A stretch of 64,000 nt of DNA from Megalonaias nervosa (Eukaryota; Mollusca; Bivalvia; Unionida; Unionidae): assembly GCA_016617855.1 (NCBI GenBank), contig JAECUM010093712.1, positions 62,001-126,000 on the forward strand. The letters run 5' to 3'. Positions within the stretch are counted from its first letter, which is position 1. Each line of letters starts with the position of its first letter. Below are positions 24,471 through 35,400 of the stretch, in pieces. A model generated the notes under the pieces. It saw only the letters and a list, made by a program, of their open reading frames with translations. It had not been told where the DNA came from and did not search any database. The translations under genes were made by a program, and so were the position numbers.

Positions 24471-24648
24471 CTCTGTTCATGGTGTTGTCTGATTCCCTCA
24501 ATATGGCGCTTAGAATCACTGTTCAACTTAACCTGGTCCTCTGTATTTTGAGCGCGTCGTGGTGATCTGGTTTTCAACAATTTCTTCCCTTTTGGTGGGT
24601 GAGGAATTATCTCTTTTTCTTCCACACCATCTGATGAACTGTCTTTCT
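24471..24648 (-). CDS. Gene 1 exon, charged linker
   Basis: 58 codons with two spare bases at each end, between a ttgatcag acceptor and a gtacaa donor. It encodes KDSSSDGVEEKEIIPHPPKG, then KKLLKTRSPRRAQNTEDQVK, ending IEGIRQHHEQ. Both joins keep the frame: EKS-E-KDSS upstream and HHEQ-R-RQQQVEEKL downstream. The charged, helical composition continues into the next exon. No domain is recognised. Confidence 0.75.
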
Positions 24649-25660
24649 CTGATCAATAAAAAGTGCAAATCAGTACCAGCCCTGAGTACTGCTGACACTA
24701 TCAAATCGGATTGAGCTTAGCATTTCTAATACAGCTGTGAGAGTAGACTCCTACAAAGTCTATCTCTGAAACTACTGCATGTGAAGTGGATACACTGTAC
24801 TCAGAACTGCCTGCCAGATTGCAGGGATGGCATGTGTACATTTCAGTAAAATCAACTTATAAAAAAGACAGTATACAGATTTTGCTAGTTCAGCAGTGAA
24901 AGCCAATACACACTGTACCCACCTTCAGACTCATTATATTTTTATATATGGGCAAGTTTCACTTGACATCTAGAGTTCTGAACAGTTGTGGGCTTGGAAA
25001 ATGATATTCTCTTTAAACACTGTATAGAAGTCACTGGCTGAATATCAATGGTTGCCAAGAGTTGTACATTTCAAGTTTCCCAAAGGCAACTGCTGCTATG
25101 CTCAGTCTGAATTGATAGTATTTTGAAGTGATGGGACACAACTGCCCTCTACATATTTGTGACCAGGTCTGAGTTAATCCTATAGCCAGATATCTCAGGC
25201 AAATAAGCTCTTTGGTCATTCTAAAGACAATTTTGTTACTTGTCTGGGACGAGTAATATTTGTCAATGTGAAAAAGTCAGAAAACTGATCATATCTCAAT
25301 TATTCACAATGACAGAGTTACAAAAAATGTCTCTAAGTTGCTTTCACAACTAAACTCATTCAGTAAATATAAGTATTTACATGAAAGTAAACAGGCCTAT
25401 ATACTGCCTTCAGAACACAAATGAACCAGCACCATGTGTACAGGAGCTAAGAGCCCCTAGTATCACACACAAACTGCTCACACTGTTGGGTATATCCCAA
25501 TCAAACTTGATGGTAACTTGAAAGCATCACTTGGTTCTGCAAACATGCTGGCTTTTCAACTCATGGTTTTAACACCTTAAATAACCAAGTTAAAGTACAG
25601 AACCAATTCTGACAATGAGTAGACATCCCCACTCGCTATGCATCACATGATAATACATGT
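24649..25660. other. Gene 1 intron, nothing recognised
   Basis: AT-rich, no repeat or exon identified before MITE copy 2. Confidence 0.5.
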
Positions 25661-25880
25661 ACCATATACACTAATTTATAAGATGAGTCCAACTGCAAAC
25701 TGCACAGACCCAGATCTGCCATCACATAATGCACCAGAAGATCTGGGTCTGTACAGTTTGTTAGGAGTAATTAGTAGAATGAACAAGAAAGACCCTAATA
25801 TGCAGGAACATTATGCTAATTGGCATATCAGGATCTTTGTTGTTTGCAGTTTGACAACTTATAAGCAAGTATATATGGCA
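25661..25880. mobile_element. Fold-back MITE copy 2
   Basis: Starts accatatacactaatttataa and ends cttataagcaagtatatatg. The internal arms aactgcacagacccagatct and agatctgggtctgtacagtt pair almost perfectly across a 20-25 base loop. Confidence 0.85.
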
Positions 25881-26140
25881 GTAGTAGTCATTAGAAAGTT
25901 GAGATGCCCAAGAGACTGAACAAGATACAGAGTGTTCAGATCAACCAAACCATAGTTTAACAATAGAATATGTATAATGTAGCATCTTTGAAGGCCTTGA
26001 TCAGTTGGGAAAATTATAATTACAGAGTTTTTCTGGTGTTTGATCAACAGTTGTATGCATTTGAATTTGTATTCAGTTGTAATCATTTAAATTTACTGCA
26101 ATCAAAATTACAATATATCCTTTACATGTAATATACATTA

Positions 26141-26352
26141 TATATGCTCGCTTGTAAGTCGAGTCCAACTGCAAACTGCACAGACCCGGATCTGTCATCA
26201 TATAATGCACTGGCAGATATGGATCTGTGCAGTTTGCAAGAAGCAATCAGCAGAACAAACAATATACACCATGATCTTCAGGCACATTGTGCTATGGCAG
26301 ATCTAGATCTTTGTTGCAGTTGGACTACTCTTATAAGTGAGTATATATGGTA
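26141..26352. mobile_element. Fold-back MITE copy 3
   Basis: Starts tatatgctcgcttgtaag and ends cttataagtgagtatatatg. Arms aactgcacagacccggatct and agatatggatctgtgcagtt. Lies 260 bases from copy 2 in the same intron. Confidence 0.85.
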
Positions 26353-27129
26353 CTCAGTTCACATATTGCTAATAAAAGATTTGGTTTATACATGCTGTAT
26401 AATGATATTTTTAGGAGCCATCTTAACTTGATACACTGATCTTAGTTTATTTTTATCTTTAAAAAAAAATTGCTTCTAAATGTTATTACCATATGCTAAG
26501 AAAAAGGATGAAATATTTCAGTACAATGATACATTTGTTCTGTAAAATCAAAATATTATTAAATAAAGCAAAATAATTAACATCTGGCATTTACTCAAAT
26601 CCATGGACAAGTGGATCAAATGATATTTGCTCAGCACTGGCAACCAGTCAAATAAATTCTTTCTATAATCCTTTCATAAAAAAGTGGCTTCTTAAATATG
26701 CAACACATGTTCCTCATGCAAAAAGGGTGATCTTATTACAGACTGTTTGACTATTTCATTCACTTACAACCCTAACTATGATAATTATAAGAATCAGAAA
26801 CTTTAAATATAATAGGGACTGCTAACACTACCTCCATGCTTTTCTAATGCAATCATTTTAAAATTCACAATGATGGAATTGTTCAAAGTATATAATATAA
26901 AATAAATTATGATCCTGGAAAAAGAAAATTTAAATCTTTCTGTTGAATAGCTGTGAATATTTCCACTGCCACACTATCTCCCTTAGCACAAGCAGTTCTT
27001 TCATGACATATTAGGAAGACAGACTATGAAATGTTGGTTGAACTTTTTAAAAAACTGAAATATTTACATTGCTAAGGGTTCATGCAATTAAAACTCACTT
27101 AAACATTTCAAAGGTTGGTGTGCTTTTTC

Positions 27130-28860
27130 TTGCACTGATTAGTTGAATATCTATCCCCATGAAAATGTCATTACACTGTAAACCATGAACTTCTATCACG
27201 GTCCATGAAAAGGACATTACATGGAAAACCATGAATATTCCCCATGAAAAGGTCATTACATTGTAAACCATGAGCATCTATCCCCATGAAAAGGTCATTA
27301 CACAGAAAACCACAAATATCTATCCCTATGAAAATGTCATTACATTGTAAACCATAAACATCAATCACCATGAAAAGGTCATTACACAGAAAACCATGAA
27401 TATTCCCCATGAAAAGGTCATTACATTGTAAACCATGAACATCTAACCCATTTAAAGGCCACTAAATGGAAAACCATGAATATTCCCCATGAAAAGGTCA
27501 TTACATTGTAAACCATGAACATCTATCACCATGTAAAGGTCACTACATGGAAAACCATGAATATTCCCCATGAAAAGGTCATTACATTTTAAACTATGAA
27601 CATCTATCCCATGGAAAGGTTATTTCATGGAAAACCATGAATATTCCCCATGAAAAGGTCATTACATAGAAAACCACAAATATCTACTCCCATGAAAAGG
27701 TCATTACATTATAAACCATGAACATCTATCCCCAGGAAAGGCCATTACATGGAAAACCATGAATATTACCCATGGTAAGGTCATTAAATTATAAAGCATG
27801 AACATCTATCCCCTTGAAAAGGTCATTACATTGTAAACCATGAACATTTATCACCATGAAAAGGTCATTACATTGTAAACCATGAACATTTATCACCATG
27901 GAAAGGTCATTACATTGTAAACCATGAACATCTATCTCCATGAAAAGGTCATTACATTGTAAACCATGAACATTTATCACCATGGAAAGGTCATTACATG
28001 GAAAACCATGAATATTCCCCTTGAAAAGGTCATTACATTGTAAACCATGAACATCTATCTCCATGAAAAGGCCATTACATTGTAAACCATGAACATCTAT
28101 CACCATGGAAAGGTCATTACATGGAAAACCATGAATATTCTCCATGAAAAGGTCATTACATTGTAAACCATGAACATCTATCTCCATGAAAAGGCCATTA
28201 CATTGTAAACCATGAACATCTATCACCATGGAAAGGTCATTACATGGAAAACCATGAATATTCTCCATGAAAAGGTCATTACATTGTAAACCATGAACAT
28301 CTATCTCCATGAAAAGGCCATTACATTGTAAACCATGAACATCTATCACCATGGAAAGGTCTTTACATGGAAAACCATGAATATTCTCCATGAAAATGTC
28401 ATTACATAGAAAACCACAAATATCTATTCCAGCCCACAAAAAGATCATTACAATGTAAACCATGAATATCTATCTCCATGAAAAGGTCATTACATGGAAA
28501 ACTAACAATATCTATCCCCATGAAAACAACATTACATGGTAAACTGAATATCTATCCCCATCAAAAGGACATTACATGGAAAACTATGTTATTAAGTATC
28601 TATCCCCATGGCATGAGCCATTACATGGAAAACCATGAATATCTATCCCTATGAAAAGGTCATTACATGGAAAAGCATGAATATATATCCCTTTGAAAGG
28701 GTCATTACATGGAAAAACATGAATATATATCACCATGAAAAGGTCATTACACAGAAAACCATGTATATCTCTCCATACGAAAAGGCCATTATATGGAAAA
28801 CCATGCTATAAAGTATCTATCCCCCATGAAAAGATCATTATGTGGAAAACCATGGCAACA
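27130..28860. repeat. 42-bp minisatellite, about 1.7 kb, with 123-bp higher-order units
   Basis: Around forty units contain ccatgaacatctatcnccat and gaaaaggtcattacattg. Between about 27975 and 28385 three-unit blocks of 123 bases repeat almost exactly. The unit length is a multiple of three, so a minus-strand frame stays open for 224 residues. That frame is a by-product and not a gene. It lies in a gene 1 intron. Confidence 0.9.
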
Positions 28861-29635
28861 AATATCCTGTCATAAACTGCCTGTAAAATAACAGTGAATA
28901 TTTTTATTAATTAAATCTGCAAAGGTTGAAGATCATAACATGTTTTACCAAGCAAACAAAGACAAGGGTTTAATATATTAGTGCATTTTTTAAGCATTAG
29001 TACACAGTGATTGAGATTACATGTTTTTCAAAACAATGCCTGTGCAGGAAATATATGGCAGGTCACAAATTACTAAAGATTTTCAATGGTCTCATATGTT
29101 ATTCATTTGACTTTATTATTTTCTCTCACAGGACTGTTATTGTAATTATTAAAAGAAACAAATTTTTTTTCTTTTTCATTATTTAATAAGAAACAGAAAT
29201 TGCAACCTTGTCAGTTTATGTCCAGTCTCTCCCAGAGCTCATGGCACTGTGATACACCTAGCTAAAAAGGTGATTCATATCAATAATGTCATAATGTAAT
29301 GATATTTTCATTTCAAGTTATTCAGTAAATACTGCTTTCACAAATGTGGACTACCTTAAATAATTACAGTAAACTCCATTCATAAAGAGACTGTAATGAA
29401 AAACAGAATTTTGCAAAGAACATTCATTCAATTTGCACCATCCCATCCATTGTTATACTTTGGTTTTAACGATGTCTGAGTTCAGTTTTACTGGCATTGT
29501 CTTTAAAAATTCACTTGCATGCAAATATATTTTAACATGCAACGCCATTAACTTTTTTAAATGGTTTCGCTTTCGCAATTTCTCTTTTGTGTTCTGAACA
29601 CTTTCTTTTAAAAAAAGAAATATGCATTGCCGGTA
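28861..29635. other. Gene 1 intron, nothing recognised
   Basis: AT-rich sequence between the 42-bp array and the large exon. Confidence 0.5.
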
Positions 29636-29730
29636 AGATATCAAAACAAGTTCCCCAACCTGATGGAAAATATACCAAAACAAATTCACCAACTTGATGG
29701 TAACATATCAAAACAAATTCACCAACCTGA
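29636..29730. repeat. About 35-bp tandem repeat covering a splice donor
   Basis: Three units of aaaacaaattcaccaacctg + atgg(t/a)a. The donor of the large exon ending at 29727 lies inside the last unit, so the exon edge has been copied into the intron. Confidence 0.7.
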
Positions 29731-32044
29731 TTTCTCTTGTTCCGGCACATATTGATTCACTTTATTTTCGTCAGGCAGAGAGGGTGGCCAATTTTGCTGC
29801 TGCTTTGAACTTTCTACTTGAGAAACCAACTCTATTCTTGCTCCGAATGACTGTACAGATTGGATGTGCGCTGTATCTTTTGTACTAGTCTGTGTCTGCA
29901 CTGACTGGATGTGTGTTGAATCTTTTGCACCAGTCTGAGGCTGCAATGGCTGGATGTGTGCTGAATCTTTTGCACCGGTCTGGGGCTGCACTGGTTGGAT
30001 GCATGCTAAATCTTTTGCACCAGTCTGGGGCTGCACTGGTGGATGTGGAATAAGCACTGGAACCATTACAGGATATGGAAACATTTGTCCCTGGAAACCA
30101 TTTAGCTGTTCAGATCGAGGGGTTGGAGGATGTGTGGTAAAGAACATCCCATTTGCATCTCCTGGGTGTTTTTCATTGGGGGTAAGCTTTTCCCCAGGAT
30201 AGGATTTATTAGGTGGCCTTGGGACTGGAACAGGAGAAGAGGAATCCCCATTAAATGCATTCATTATAGGAAAGTACTCCTTATCAGCTGACTCCCTGAC
30301 TGAATGAGAAACATTCATGGAATACTGATTGAACATAAATTGGGGGCTCATAACTGTGTTTGTGGCTGTAGGGATCATAGGATTCATGTATACATTAGAG
30401 GGTCCCATGGGGGAAAATGGCACACTCCCAGGATGGAAGAAGTGATTTGACATGTAAGGGTGTGGTGAATGTGGACTTATCGGTATTCCAGCCCCTATAT
30501 ATAACCCACCATGTACATTCATTCCATAAGCCTGTTGATAGATTTCATCCGATGAAAAAGACACATTCCGTGGCACTGTGATTTGCTCATAATTACGTAG
30601 ATAGCCTGTCTGGGTGGGAGTTACAGGTGTCACACCACCATCTTTTCTTCCATCTGAACCAGAATGGGACCACTCCATTGAGTTTTGCCATATTGACGGG
30701 GGACTGAATTTTGGTCTATTTAGTTTGGGTCGTGGTGAATCTTTGCTCAGACTCTCCTGATGGGTGTCACCATTACCATCTTCCTTATCTCTTTCTTTTA
30801 GAGGATGAGACACTTCTTTCTTCTCAAATTTCTCCTTGGTCTGAAGTGATTTTGACTTGTTCAGATCTGGTTTTGATTGCTGATTCATTTTTGCAGTTTC
30901 TCTATATTCTGATTTTCTGGCTGGACTTGTCTGTAGCTGCACAGAACTTTTATCTGTCAATTTTTCTTTATCTACAGTCTTTTCTCCTTTGTGTGAAGGA
31001 TGGGATTTATCTTTTCTTGCAGATGATCTGTCACTGTTCCTTTCCTTCTGAAGCTCTGAAAGATCTTTCATTGATTTGGCAAGAAACTCTCTGTATTTTT
31101 CCTCGCCAAGAGCATTCCTTAATTCCTCTGACATAATGTCATCTAATAAATTAGCAGGATCATCAACTCTTTTCTCATCTGTAAATCTGTCAGATTCAGG
31201 CCTGTGTGTACAAAGACCTAGCTCAGAGAGATCAACAGATTTCTGAAACAATGGTATGGCCTCTACTTCTTGTGATTCTGTCACTGAGTCTTTAAGTCGA
31301 CTATTAGGAGATAATGTTCTCTCTTGTCCATTTTTTTTTAAAAAAAGCTCATCAATATTTTCAAACTGCTTACTCTTGACATGTTCAACATAACTAGCAC
31401 TCCATCCACTATGAATTCCTCTTGGGCTATCAGAAACTAATGGTTTCTCAACTGCAAAGAATGTGTCTTGCTGTTTTGATTGCCCAAAATTCCTTTCAAA
31501 TCTTTCCACAGTCTTGAAACCTGCCTGATGTTGGTATTTATCTGTGTCATATTCTTGAAATGCAGATTGCATATGTTGATTTAAGTGTACCATAGCATCT
31601 TTCTCACTCTGCTTTGATGTTCCATTCATGATATCACGCCCATTTAAAACAGTGAAATTTCTTTCCGTATATTCCTGGTCTCTGAGTTTCCTTTTCGTCA
31701 TTATAATCTCATTTGCATCAGCACTTAATTGATCCTTTTTAAACAGTGGTTCCTCCTTTACAGTTTGGCAGGCATCTGGGCTTACTCCTGGTGAAGATTT
31801 GTTGAGCTGTTTAACATTTTCTCCACAACTTCGAGTTAGATCAAATTCCTTTACACTTCTCTTGCCATGATCCTGATAAAATTTCTGTTCTTTGAGAATG
31901 GATTCAAAATAGGCCAATCGTTTCTGACGGATTTCATCAACCCCATCATCCTGCTGAATTCTGGTAACTTTCTCTCGCTCCTCCAAAAGCTGAATATTGG
32001 CATCTTCTGCCATGTCGTATTTCAGCTTACTTTCAGACTGATAT
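29727..32044 (-). CDS. Gene 1 first large exon
   Basis: This is a 2,318-base open exon with a ttcttcttccag acceptor. The donor is TCAG|gttggt, weaker than usual but the only phase-consistent one. An internal ATG gives MAEDANIQLLEEREKVTRIQ, a charged helical start. Serine/lysine-rich disordered sequence follows, with islands such as RNALGEEKYREFLAKSMKDL. Near the end comes a Pro/Met/His-rich tract and four 15-residue repeats of the PVQPQTGAKDSAHIQ type. A second acceptor seven bases inside (start 32037, phase 0) is also possible and fits the candidate upstream exon at 33219-33109 better. No known domain; scaffold or RNA-binding roles would be guesses. Confidence 0.85.
29866..30050 (-). repeat. 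45-bp coding repeat in gene 1
   Basis: Four in-frame units encode PVQPQTGAKDLACIQ, PVQPQTGAKDSAHIQ, PLQPQTGAKDSTHIQ and SVQTQTSTKDTAHIQ near the end of the large exon. Confidence 0.85.
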
Positions 32045-32129
32045 CTGGAAGAAGAACAGCACAAAAACATGTGAACAAATTCATAAAATGAACAAAATCA
32101 ATGAGATATAGTACCTGACATACTGTGCA

Positions 32130-32347
32130 ACTATACAAAAAAATCAAATGCAAACTGTACACATAAACCAATGCAAACTATACACATAAACCAATGCATA
32201 ATGCACCAGCAGATCTGTGCAGTTTTGATAGGAGTAATCAGAAGAACAAACAACACAGACCCTGATCTGCAGGCACTTTATGCTACAGTAGATCAGGATC
32301 TTTGTTGTTTGCAGTTTGACTTGACTTATAAGTAGGTACATATGGTA
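32130..32347. mobile_element. Fold-back MITE copy 4
   Basis: Right end cttataagtaggtacatatg and the right half are clear. The left arm is replaced by a short duplication of cacataaaccaatgcaaac, so the internal hairpin is broken. Confidence 0.7.
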
Positions 32348-32495
32348 ACATAAGATGATGTGTACATTAAATCGCAAAAAAAAATATGTTTAGAAAGAGT
32401 TTAAATGTTTAAATAAGACAGACATTGAATAACTGCCATTCGTCCTGCAGGATAAAAGACCATAATATGAATGTGTGAGTAGATTTTTCAAGTCC

Positions 32496-32735
32496 TGTTG
32501 TTGTTGTTGGGTTTAATGCCATTTTTCAGTACAAGATAGGCTATACATGGCAGCCAGCATAACTGGTGGAGGAAGAACCCTGGAAAACCCCGGGAAGAAC
32601 CACCAACCCATGAGAAGCTACTGGCAAGCTTTCTCACGTACCCACGTTAGCTGAGCCTGAGACTCGAACCCATGCAGACAGAGGTGAGGTGGCAGTGATC
32701 CAGAACTGTGAGTGGTTTAGACCACTCGGGGGTCC
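32496..32735 (-). mobile_element. tRNA-derived SINE, family C, Meta-domain-like
   Basis: Minus-strand order is a head with CATGGGTTCGAGTCTC (B box), a central cccggggttttccagggtt motif like the Meta domain described in bivalve SINEs, and a tail ggcattaaacccaac with (AAC)n. Family assignment is from motif memory; boundaries are approximate. Confidence 0.65.
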
Positions 32736-33108
32736 CATGTGCAAGCCCTGTATTACACAATATGTTTCAGCTTCAGAGAAAAGAGTCAAAGTACGGGGGT
32801 TAAACAATCTCTAATAAGAGTACAGTGTGTGGCACATTACATAGTTTTAACTTTCCTTTTTTGTAAACAGTGGTAAGGATGATAATAAATTAAAAATATA
32901 ACCTTTCTCATTTAACATCATGTAAATAATTTAGTTATAATACCATCATCATTTTCACAACTTGTTATTTTAAGCTCTTGTGCAGAAATCTCTATCAAAA
33001 ACCCAAATATTTTTTTTTTAAATATGACAAGCATTAGGAATGCTAAATTAAGTTTATTTATGTTATCTTCTTATAAACATACTTTTTTCTATATGCTATT
33101 GAGATTAC

Positions 33109-33219
33109 TTCACAATATGTTTTTGTTGTGGATCTATACATAGTCATAGTCTCCTCTAACTCTTCATACCCCATTTTAGATATTTTGACATTTATGTTGG
33201 GTTGCACAGACCCTACACC
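33109..33219 (-). CDS. Candidate upstream exon of gene 1
   Basis: 37 codons in phase 0 on both sides. They follow a very good acceptor (tactatattttag) and precede a moderate donor (gtaatc). The segment encodes GVGSVQPNINVKISKMGYEE then LEETMTMYRSTTKTYCE. The coding-like composition and splice sites support it, but joining requires the alternative acceptor at 32037. The ATG inside it (MGYEELEE) could be a start. Confidence 0.35.
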
Positions 33220-33439
33220 CTAAAATATAGTACATTATAAATTATCCTTTAAGATAATCTTGATATTTAACTTATTCTGAGCCATAACATTTTCTTAAAT
33301 GGTAGATAATAGTAATAATGACAATAAATTAAAATTAAAATCTTCTTCTGTAACATTATGTATACTGTCCCTAATTACTAGTACTTCTAAAGAAATGGGT
33401 TTTGAAGGATGCAAGACAGCTCTGAAGTACCAAAAACAA

Positions 33440-33508
33440 ATGACGATTTACACAACTGAAACATGACGATTTACACAATTGGAACATGACGATTAACACA
33501 GTTGAAAC
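33440..33508. repeat. 23-bp tandem repeat, three units
   Basis: atgacgatttacacaattgg + aac repeated three times. Confidence 0.85.
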
Positions 33509-33739
33509 CCTCGAAAAGTGAGGAAATTTGATTTTCAAATATACACTGGCCAACGATGATCAATAGATGACTGCTAGGCCTACATGATAATACAAAAACA
33601 GACACTAAATTTAATAAAGAGGGTCAACTAACCCGTAGGAAGGTAATATAATGCGTGGATCGTGAGAGCAACATTATAAGAGTCATTTAAAATAAATTAT
33701 CTTATAATCTGTCCAATTATTACTTTCTGCTTGCCATAC

Positions 33740-33799
33740 AATACCTTCTGTAGTAATATCTGGAGAACTTGAGGACTTCATAGGAATTCTGTCCACCAT
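33740..33799 (-). CDS. Candidate first coding exon of gene 1
   Basis: An ATG in good context (gacaaaATGG) opens MVDRIPMKSSSSPDITTEG, followed by gtattg (donor after 33745) or gtatgg (donor after 33740). Only the second keeps phase 0 with the candidate exon at 33219. It lies about 450 bases inside the CpG-rich segment, as expected for the start of this gene, but the call depends on composition alone. Confidence 0.3.
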
Positions 33800-34237
33800 T
33801 TTGTCTCCCAGTAAACAATTGATTTGAATGGTTGAATAAGTTTTTCCAAAGTAATTGAAGCAGCAAGTGCCCTTGTGTGAATATCCTAATACCAGTCTAT
33901 GACAACCGGAAGCTGTGACCTAATCACTTCATAGCACACGCTACACAAAAATAATGCATTAGTTGTCGATATTATTTCCAACTTGCCACATTTTAGGTAG
34001 GTACAGGTATTTCAAACAATAGTATCTGTCATTAAGCTATGAATATGTCCGTCACAATGATTAATGTTGAATTATATTCCAATGTTCCTGTTGTACCCTA
34101 ATTTCGATACGCTCTTTATGTCTCTGAAATTTCTACCTGCCACCCACCCAACCGTTTTAAAAAAGGAAAAGCATCAAAGATATATAAAATGCAGAAAACT
34201 TACTCATTTCATTCATTGATTTAAAATTTCATTCTTG

Positions 34238-34310
34238 ACTGTCACGTTCGCGTTTCAAATGTAACGGGAGCACCGGCTGGGCGAGTGTACGAAGGAACGC
34301 GCTCTACACT
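34238..34310. promoter_or_regulatory. CpG-rich segment, probable promoter of gene 1
   Basis: In otherwise CpG-poor, AT-rich DNA these ~70 bases hold about nine CpG dinucleotides (cgttcgcg, aacggg, accggc, ggcgag, tacgaa, aacgcg). They sit just upstream of the candidate first exons of gene 1 and between the two divergent genes. A promoter, possibly bidirectional before the DIRS insertions, is inferred from position and composition; no TATA box was identified. Confidence 0.3.
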
Positions 34311-34697
34311 GGTCTAGTCCTACAACGTAAGACACATCACCCCGATATTTTTTTTTCTGGGTGGGTGATGGGTCTTACAGCCTAACTAACGGCGCTGTGT
34401 AACGTGTTTTGATGTTGACTAACAGTGTAACGAAAGTCAAATTTTCAGGAATATCACACACAACTGGCAACCAATAACGACGCTTTTCTACAAAGTAAAG
34501 TTATAATGTTTTTGTCAGATTTACTTACTCTGATGTCTTTTCTCGAATAAATTCAAATTTCCACGAAAGAAATGGACCTGTTTTCAAGTTTTGTTGACCT
34601 ACATTTCAGTTGGCTGGAAAGCAATGAAAGCCAGGAATGCCAAAATCAGGTTAGGTTGAAATATTATTCTTTAACAAAACGAATAAAGAATATATTA
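34305..34697. repeat. Duplicated promoter-proximal segment, copy 1
   Basis: Matches 35089-35400 in direct orientation with one ~80-base indel. Shared blocks include tacactggtc, cagcgctgtgta-like, gtcaaattttc, ctctgatgtctttt and aataaattcaaatt. On the minus strand it contains ACATCAGA|gtaagt, a consensus donor. Confidence 0.7.
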
Positions 34698-35088
34698 TGC
34701 CTATTGGAACTATAAGCAAAGTTTCGTTTCGTTCTAGAAATGTATCCCCCACATGAACCTACTTGAACATACTTTGGCATACCTCGACTACCGTCATATT
34801 GCAACAAATTCAAATGTATGTCAACGGAACATGAGAATGCGTCCATTTGCTAGTGTCATATTTTGATTTCACCAGAATAAAGACAGCACAGTAAGTATAT
34901 TAATTACACATAAATTAGTGGAAGAGTGTCGATATAGGCTGCCAAATGTGCAAGATATTCCTGAAACTTTGACTACTCGTTCTGATGTCAACGGACATCA
35001 GAACAGGCTATGCAAGGCCATTATTTGGGTAGTAAGACATAGCACTTAAACAAAAACAACATGTGCTATGTCTTTCATTGTAGGACTA

Positions 35089-35400
35089 TACACTGGTCCA
35101 ACAATATAAGACATTAACCCAGATAATTACGTTTTGGGGGTTGAGGTCTTACTGCATAAATAACAGCGCTGTGTAGAGTGTTTTGTCGACTAAAATAATG
35201 AGAAGTCAAATTTTCTGGAATATCTCGCACTTGGCAGCCCTTATCTACGCTTTTCTATAAATGAAAGTCATGTTTTAGTCAGAATTTACATACTCTGATG
35301 TCTTTTTTCTAATAAATTCAAATTCTCTCACAAGCAAATTAACCTGTTTTCAATTTCTATTAAATTATGTTTCTTTAACAAACCAAATAAAAATATATTA
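35089..35400. repeat. Duplicated promoter-proximal segment, copy 2
   Basis: Partner of 34305-34697. It retains a minus-strand donor (ACATCAGA|gtatgt). It ends where DIRS fragment P1 begins. Confidence 0.7.

Noticed and set aside
27789..28463. 224-residue minus-strand open frame (HGLQCNDLFMEIDV repeats)
   Set aside because: It is a by-product of a 42-base tandem repeat whose length is a multiple of three; no start context, splice signals or non-repetitive part.
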